This document shows, piece after piece, positions 7,558 to 10,779 of a stretch of 10,779 nucleotides of DNA. Made by a program: the position numbers and the translations under genes. This DNA comes from WTAW01 sp050124775 (lineage in GTDB: Bacteria > Acidobacteriota > Aminicenantia > Aminicenantales > Aminicenantaceae), in the NCBI GenBank assembly GCA_050124775.1, contig JASFEP010000124.1, positions 1 through 10,779 of the forward strand, given 5' to 3'. The notes beneath the pieces were generated by a model that saw only the letters and a program-made list of their open reading frames with translations, was not told where the DNA came from and searched no databases. Each line of letters starts with the position of its first letter. The first letter of the stretch is position 1.

Positions 7558-7569
7558 GTGACTTTTAGT

Positions 7570-10134
7570 TCATTCGTACCGCAGCGAATCGACTGGATTG
7601 GCGGTGGCGGCTTTAATCGACTGAAAGCTCATAGCCAGCAGCGCAATCAGCAGGGACAAAAGCGTTGCGATAATGAACGGTCCCGGATTGATGTCTATCC
7701 GGTAGGCGAATTTTTTCAGCCATTCGTGCACAGCATAATAAGCAAGGGGATATGCCAACATAATCGCCAATCCCACCCAGACCAGGATATCCTTGGACAG
7801 CAAGATCAAGATCCCATTCTTGGAAGCGCCCATAACTTTCCTAATACCGATCTCCTTGGTTCGTCGCTCGATCGTAAAAGAAGTCAGGCCGAACAATCCC
7901 AAACATGCGAGAAATATTGCAATATAAGTGAAAGAAGTAAGGTTGTGGCTCAGCTGGCGTTCTGCCCTGTAAATTCCGTCGATCGTGTCATCCAGGAATG
8001 TGTACCTAAAGGGAAAATAAGGGGAAAATTGCTTCCAGGTCTTCTCCAGGGTGACCAGGGTTCCGGGAATATCCTGGGAATCGATTTTGAGAGAGATGTA
8101 GCTGGCACCGCCGAGAAAGCTTTCCGTGGAAATATATCGGAGGGTCAAAGGCTCGACCTTGATATGAAGAGGTCGATAATGAAAATCCTTGACCACGCCC
8201 ATAACTACACCCTCACCTTCGATGTTGCACCGTTTTCCCACCGGATTTTCCCAGAGAGAATCCCTTGCCGCCGTTTCATTGACGATAACAGCCTCTGTTT
8301 TGTCTGTGCTTATGTCCTTTGAAAATGCCCGGCCATATTTCAGGTTGAGACCGTAAAAATCGAGATAGTTGTGATCCACGCGGGTAAAGCGTGTGAAATG
8401 CCCTCTGTCTTCGCCTTCCCAGTTGATGCCAGTTCCTCCCGTAATGCGAAGGGGATGATGGGAGGAAGCAGTGCCGTCCAGGACGCCTGATGCCTGCATG
8501 AAGGCCTGCAGCAGCGGCTCGTGCCGGCTCCGCAGATCCCCATCACTTAGATAGATGTTCAATACAGGATTTTCAAAACGGCTCATGCTTTTTTGCACGA
8601 GAAAGTGAATCTGTTTGTTGATGAACAACAGACAGGCCAAGATGGCTATGGTGATGGCGAACTGAGTTACAACAAGGGATTTCCGCAGAAGAGATGAGGA
8701 TTTGGAACGGAGAAGCAACATTCCCCTTATAACCTTAGCAGGTTGGAAAGAGGATAGATACATTGCCGGGTAAATTCCTGCTGCAAATCCCACCAGCAAT
8801 GTAAATCCTAGGAATACGGGCAGATCGGACAGCACGGACAGGCTTAGATTTCGGCTCATGATCTGATTGAATGCAGGCAGTATGCTCTTGACCAGAACGA
8901 GGGAAAAAATAAAGGCGATGAGGGTGGCCAGGATCGACTCTCCTAAGAATTGGTAGGCCAGGCTTGATTTGCTGGCACCAACTACTTTACGGATTCCAAT
9001 CTCCCGGGTGCGCCTGGTGGCTCGGGCAGTGGCCAGGGTTGTATAGTTGAGACCGGCCAGCAGCAGGATGACGATTGAAATCACCCCCAGCAGATAAATG
9101 GACCGGTAATCAGTAGTTAAGATGTTGTCGAACCGCAATCCAGATCGAAAATGAATTCGGTTCAGTGGTTGTGAATAAAAAAGCTCGCGCTTGGGATTTT
9201 TCTCGTCGCCAGGTATGATGAAGCCGTTGAGCTTTTCCTCGAATCGACCGGCATCGGCCTTGGGCTCCAGCATAACATAGGTTTGGAAGTCATGCGAAAT
9301 CCAACGGTTGAGAAATTTCTTGCCCCACAGTGTATTGAGCGTCGACATGGAGGCCAACATGTCAAACCGGATTGAGGAGTTGTCCGGGATGTGGTCCAAA
9401 ACGCCCCGAACTATGAACTCGTGCTGGTTGTTGAGTGAAAGAACACAACCAATAGGATTTTTATCTCTGAAATATTTTTCGGCCATTTCCTGAGAGATGA
9501 AAAGGGCGAACGGCTCTTCCAGATAGTTGACATCTCCTGCCGCCAGGGGAAAGGAGAACATTTTAAGGTAGTCCGGATCCACGTAGTGGATGGTGGTTTC
9601 GCTGAACACTCTTTCTTCATACTTGAGATATCCCCCCCGTCTCCTGACACGGGCCGCATATCGGACTTCCGAAAAATCCTGTTTTAAGGTTTTGGCGATA
9701 AGGGCCTCGGTAGCGGCAAAATGGATGTCCCGTTTCTGGCTATGGGCGATTATCCTGTAGATGCTCGGAGCGTTCTTATGAAATTTATCAAAGCTTAATT
9801 CGAACCGGATGTAAAGGAACGTCAGCATACAGACCGAAAGCCCGATGATGAGGCCGGAAATGTTGATAAAGGAATGTCCTTTGTGCCGCTGCAGGTTACG
9901 CAGCATGATTTTGATGGCGCTTTTAAACATGACTAACCTCCATCTAATGGATTCGCAGACAAATCGTGGAACGGCCTTTAGTACTTCCCAGAAATACCAC
10001 CTCCTCGCCCGATTTGGCCCAAGAGTTTCAACCCGGAAGTGAAACAGCTCCTCGATATCGCCCCAGTAGGCGTTATCCTTTTGGGAGGAGAGAACCCTGA
10101 GGAGAAGTCTAGGCGTTTTTGGAGGAACAAACAT
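7570..10134 (-). CDS. FtsX/MacB-type ABC transporter permease with N-terminal prefix domain
   Basis: Inner-membrane permease of 854 aa, probably part of an envelope export or mechanotransmission ABC system; the substrate is unknown. Residues about 3-60 (PPKTPRLLLRV, WGDIEELFHFRVE, ARRWYFWEVLKAV) resemble the prefix domain 2 found on PadR-linked permeases. From residue 69 follows a standard permease start (MFKSAIKIMLRNLQRHKGHS). Two MacB-type periplasmic domains (about 111-345 and 506-735) alternate with two FtsX membrane units. I count eight likely membrane helices near 91-110, 346-366, 399-420, 440-462, 486-505, 736-756, 784-802 and 819-838. Each FtsX unit carries the cytoplasmic motif [RK]EIGIRKVxGAS (377-388 and 760-771). 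The C-terminus NPVDSLRYE is typical. The start lies 3 bp after the padR stop, with GGGAG 10 nt upstream, so one operon is likely. No ATPase gene is next to it; one must be supplied from elsewhere. An internal SD/ATG at 9930 may give a second product. Confidence 0.9.
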   Translation of the reverse strand: MFVPPKTPRLLLRVLSSQKDNAYWGDIEELFHFRVETLGPNRARRWYFWEVLKAVPRFVCESIRWRLVMFKSAIKIMLRNLQRHKGHSFINISGLIIGLSVCMLTFLYIRFELSFDKFHKNAPSIYRIIAHSQKRDIHFAATEALIAKTLKQDFSEVRYAARVRRRGGYLKYEERVFSETTIHYVDPDYLKMFSFPLAAGDVNYLEEPFALFISQEMAEKYFRDKNPIGCVLSLNNQHEFIVRGVLDHIPDNSSIRFDMLASMSTLNTLWGKKFLNRWISHDFQTYVMLEPKADAGRFEEKLNGFIIPGDEKNPKRELFYSQPLNRIHFRSGLRFDNILTTDYRSIYLLGVISIVILLLAGLNYTTLATARATRRTREIGIRKVVGASKSSLAYQFLGESILATLIAFIFSLVLVKSILPAFNQIMSRNLSLSVLSDLPVFLGFTLLVGFAAGIYPAMYLSSFQPAKVIRGMLLLRSKSSSLLRKSLVVTQFAITIAILACLLFINKQIHFLVQKSMSRFENPVLNIYLSDGDLRSRHEPLLQAFMQASGVLDGTASSHHPLRITGGTGINWEGEDRGHFTRFTRVDHNYLDFYGLNLKYGRAFSKDISTDKTEAVIVNETAARDSLWENPVGKRCNIEGEGVVMGVVKDFHYRPLHIKVEPLTLRYISTESFLGGASYISLKIDSQDIPGTLVTLEKTWKQFSPYFPFRYTFLDDTIDGIYRAERQLSHNLTSFTYIAIFLACLGLFGLTSFTIERRTKEIGIRKVMGASKNGILILLSKDILVWVGLAIMLAYPLAYYAVHEWLKKFAYRIDINPGPFIIATLLSLLIALLAMSFQSIKAATANPVDSLRYE
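9937..9941 (-). promoter_or_regulatory. Internal Shine-Dalgarno in the permease gene
   Basis: GGAGG on the minus strand lies 6 nt before an in-frame ATG at 9930 (residue 69). This is as good as the SD of padR and better than the one at the annotated permease start. The resulting 786-aa product would start MFKSAIKIML, exactly where ordinary permeases of this type begin. Confidence 0.5.
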
Positions 10135-10137
10135 GGA

Positions 10138-10470
10138 TCAGATACTCCCGGCACTTTTAAGGATCTCGGCTACACCCTGCCAGGCGCTATCGCTCAATAA
10201 TCGATTTTCTTCGAGAGCTTTAATCCCGGATTTAGTGATGTAATAGTACTTTTTGCTCATGCCGCCGCGCTTGGGGGTAGGCTCGCCCTTTTGTGACCTG
10301 AGGTAACCCTTGCGGACCAGCCTTTCCAAAGGGAAATAGACACTGCTGACAGTAAGATCTTTTCCTGTGATATCGACTATGAAATTGTAGATGGAAATGC
10401 CGTAGGCATTGTCTCTGACTTTCAGGACGGCGATCAGCACCAATTCCTCCAGTTTTGTTAACAGTTCCAT
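10138..10470 (-). CDS. PadR-family transcriptional regulator
   Basis: Small DNA-binding repressor of 110 aa, a usual length for PadR-s1 type proteins made of a winged helix plus a short dimerisation helix. The N-terminal helix KLEELVLIAVLKVRDNAYG (6-24) matches the family start. LTVSSVYFPLERLVRKGYL (39-57) is the recognition helix region, GEPTPKRGGMSKKYYYIT (62-79) is the wing, and SGIKALEENR (81-90) begins the C-terminal helix. The wing form with PTPKRGG is the kind I associate with permease-linked PadR proteins. GGAGG lies 7 nt before the ATG, a strong start. It is the first gene of an operon with the permease (3-bp gap), and probably represses that operon through the inverted repeats upstream. 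The inducing ligand is unknown. Confidence 0.92.
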   Translation of the reverse strand: MELLTKLEELVLIAVLKVRDNAYGISIYNFIVDITGKDLTVSSVYFPLERLVRKGYLRSQKGEPTPKRGGMSKKYYYITKSGIKALEENRLLSDSAWQGVAEILKSAGSI

Positions 10471-10477
10471 GACTGCA

Positions 10478-10482
10478 CCTCC
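10478..10482 (-). promoter_or_regulatory. Shine-Dalgarno of padR
   Basis: GGAGG on the minus strand, 7 nt before the ATG at 10470; a strong site that fixes the start. Confidence 0.8.
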
Positions 10483-10493
10483 ATTTTTTCTGA

Positions 10494-10568
10494 TTTTCTA
10501 AATAAATATACGTAAAGAATAGAAAAAAGGTTTCTGGAGTTTCAGAAAAAATCGTAATCTTTTCTATT
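10494..10568. promoter_or_regulatory. Nested inverted repeats, candidate PadR operator
   Basis: AATAGAAAA (10518-10526) pairs with TTTTCTATT (10560-10568). Nearly centred inside it, TTTCTG (10531-10536) pairs with CAGAAA (10543-10548). TTTTCTA at 10494-10500 also pairs with TAGAAAA at 10520-10526. The set lies 24-98 bp before the padR start, where an autoregulatory operator is expected. The low-complexity A/T content weakens the outer arms. Confidence 0.4.
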
Positions 10569-10612
10569 GACTAAAGAAATCCGGCCAAATGGGGGATTGC
10601 AAAAAAATGTTT

Positions 10613-10624
10613 AAACCTCTTTGA
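10613..10624 (+). repeat. 12-bp direct repeat, copy 1
   Basis: AAACCTCTTTGA, identical to 10737-10748 and lying 25 bp before the small ORF at 10649. Confidence 0.6.
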
Positions 10625-10627
10625 TTC

Positions 10628-10633
10628 TATAAT
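10628..10633 (+). promoter_or_regulatory. TATAAT, possible -10 before the small ORF
   Basis: A perfect -10 hexamer, but only 16 bp before the ATG at 10649 and without a matching -35. If used, the transcript would start within a few bases of the SD. Confidence 0.25.
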
Positions 10634-10648
10634 TTTCAAGGAGATAAC

Positions 10649-10753
10649 ATGGGACTCAACCTGTGGAAGGATGCTGACCCAAGGATAGCTGAAGTGGAGG
10701 ATGTAGGGGAGAGAGTGGCGTGCTTATATTTTCTAAAAACCTCTTTGAAATAG
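10649..10753 (+). pseudogene. 34-codon ORF resembling the C-terminal end of a TPR protein; probable relic
   Basis: AAGGAG (10638-10643) lies 5 nt before the ATG, and the reading frame closes at TAG (10751-10753). The encoded peptide contains LNLWKDADPRIAEVEDV followed by GERVACL. This is very like the usual ending of long tetratricopeptide proteins and TPR-bearing Ser/Thr kinases of Acidobacteriota/Aminicenantes, which finish with LWKDADP-x-I/L-x-EVEDA-x-x-R-L (from memory, not searched). Only this tail is present: upstream in frame a TGA lies at 10622-10624 and no TPR helices can be read. The normal Ala-Arg after EVED is replaced by Val-Gly. A 12-bp direct repeat lies before it and at its end. 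The likeliest reading is a decayed gene remnant that has gained an apparent start. A translated small peptide remains possible. Confidence 0.45.
10737..10748 (+). repeat. 12-bp direct repeat, copy 2
   Basis: AAACCTCTTTGA, identical to 10613-10624, overlapping the last codons of the small ORF. The start-to-start distance is 124 bp. Confidence 0.6.
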
Positions 10754-10779
10754 CTGTAGTTAAAAACCTGAAGATCGAG

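Larger units (their letters stand above)
7353..7569. other. Convergent intergenic region
   Basis: This 217-bp stretch lies between the ends of the second lipoprotein gene and the permease gene. Apart from a weak terminator-like hairpin (7402-7427) and a tandem repeat (7537-7557), I see nothing convincing. The minus-strand permease transcript has no obvious intrinsic terminator here. Confidence 0.5.
10471..10648. other. Intergenic control region upstream of padR
   Basis: This AT-rich stretch carries the padR SD, an inverted-repeat cluster (10494-10568), one copy of a 12-bp direct repeat (10613-10624) and TATAAT on the plus strand (10628-10633). I did not find a clear -35/-10 pair for padR itself. 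Confidence 0.5.

Noticed and set aside
7507..8322. 271-codon plus-strand ORF
   Set aside because: It is antisense to the end of the permease gene, whose frame has clear FtsX motifs; its own translation shows no recognisable domain.
10531..10548. TTTCTG/CAGAAA read as a terminator hairpin for the plus strand
   Set aside because: It has few G-C pairs, no following T-run and no upstream plus-strand gene to terminate.

Overview
The window looks like a piece of chromosome from a Gram-negative, probably anaerobic and uncultured bacterium. Three things point to a Candidatus Aminicenantes / Acidobacteriota-like genome: a PadR regulator paired with a permease that carries an N-terminal prefix domain, secreted six-bladed beta-propeller lipoproteins, and a long-form Pta overlapping AckA. 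This placement rests on remembered gene content only, and no rRNA or marker gene is present. No phage, transposase, CRISPR array, tRNA or rRNA is seen.

Layout. Positions 1-1252 (minus) hold most of a sodium:solute symporter whose C-terminus lies outside the window. A 176-bp divergent intergenic region with a clear palindrome separates it from pta (1429-3531) and ackA (3528-4742), which overlap by 4 bp and form the acetyl-CoA to acetate/ATP pathway. A lipoprotein gene (4763-5953, minus) converges on ackA with a 20-bp gap. It is divergent, across about 330 bp of AT-rich DNA, from a second lipoprotein gene of the same kind (6288-7352, plus). Both products share a GQGPGE turn and a charged helical insert, so they look like distant paralogues. 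Next, on the minus strand, come a FtsX/MacB-type permease of 854 aa (7570-10134) and, 3 bp upstream, a PadR-type regulator (10138-10470). No ABC ATPase gene is visible beside them. The last 300 bp hold the PadR control region, with nested inverted repeats, and a 34-codon plus-strand ORF that resembles the end of a TPR protein.

How the genes may work together. Pta and AckA convert acetyl-CoA to acetate with ATP gain. The divergent symporter may move a small organic anion or another nutrient, but its substrate cannot be read from sequence. The PadR-permease pair is probably one autoregulated operon for an envelope transport or stress function. The propeller lipoproteins are probably envelope-anchored binding or scaffold proteins of unknown role.

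The most unusual points are: (i) a strong internal Shine-Dalgarno/ATG inside the permease gene, exactly at the junction between prefix domain and permease; (ii) a TPR-like gene relic almost framed by a 12-bp direct repeat; (iii) nested inverted repeats before padR; (iv) a hairpin-forming palindrome just upstream of the symporter start; and (v) TGCA-A-TGCA sites between the divergent lipoprotein genes.
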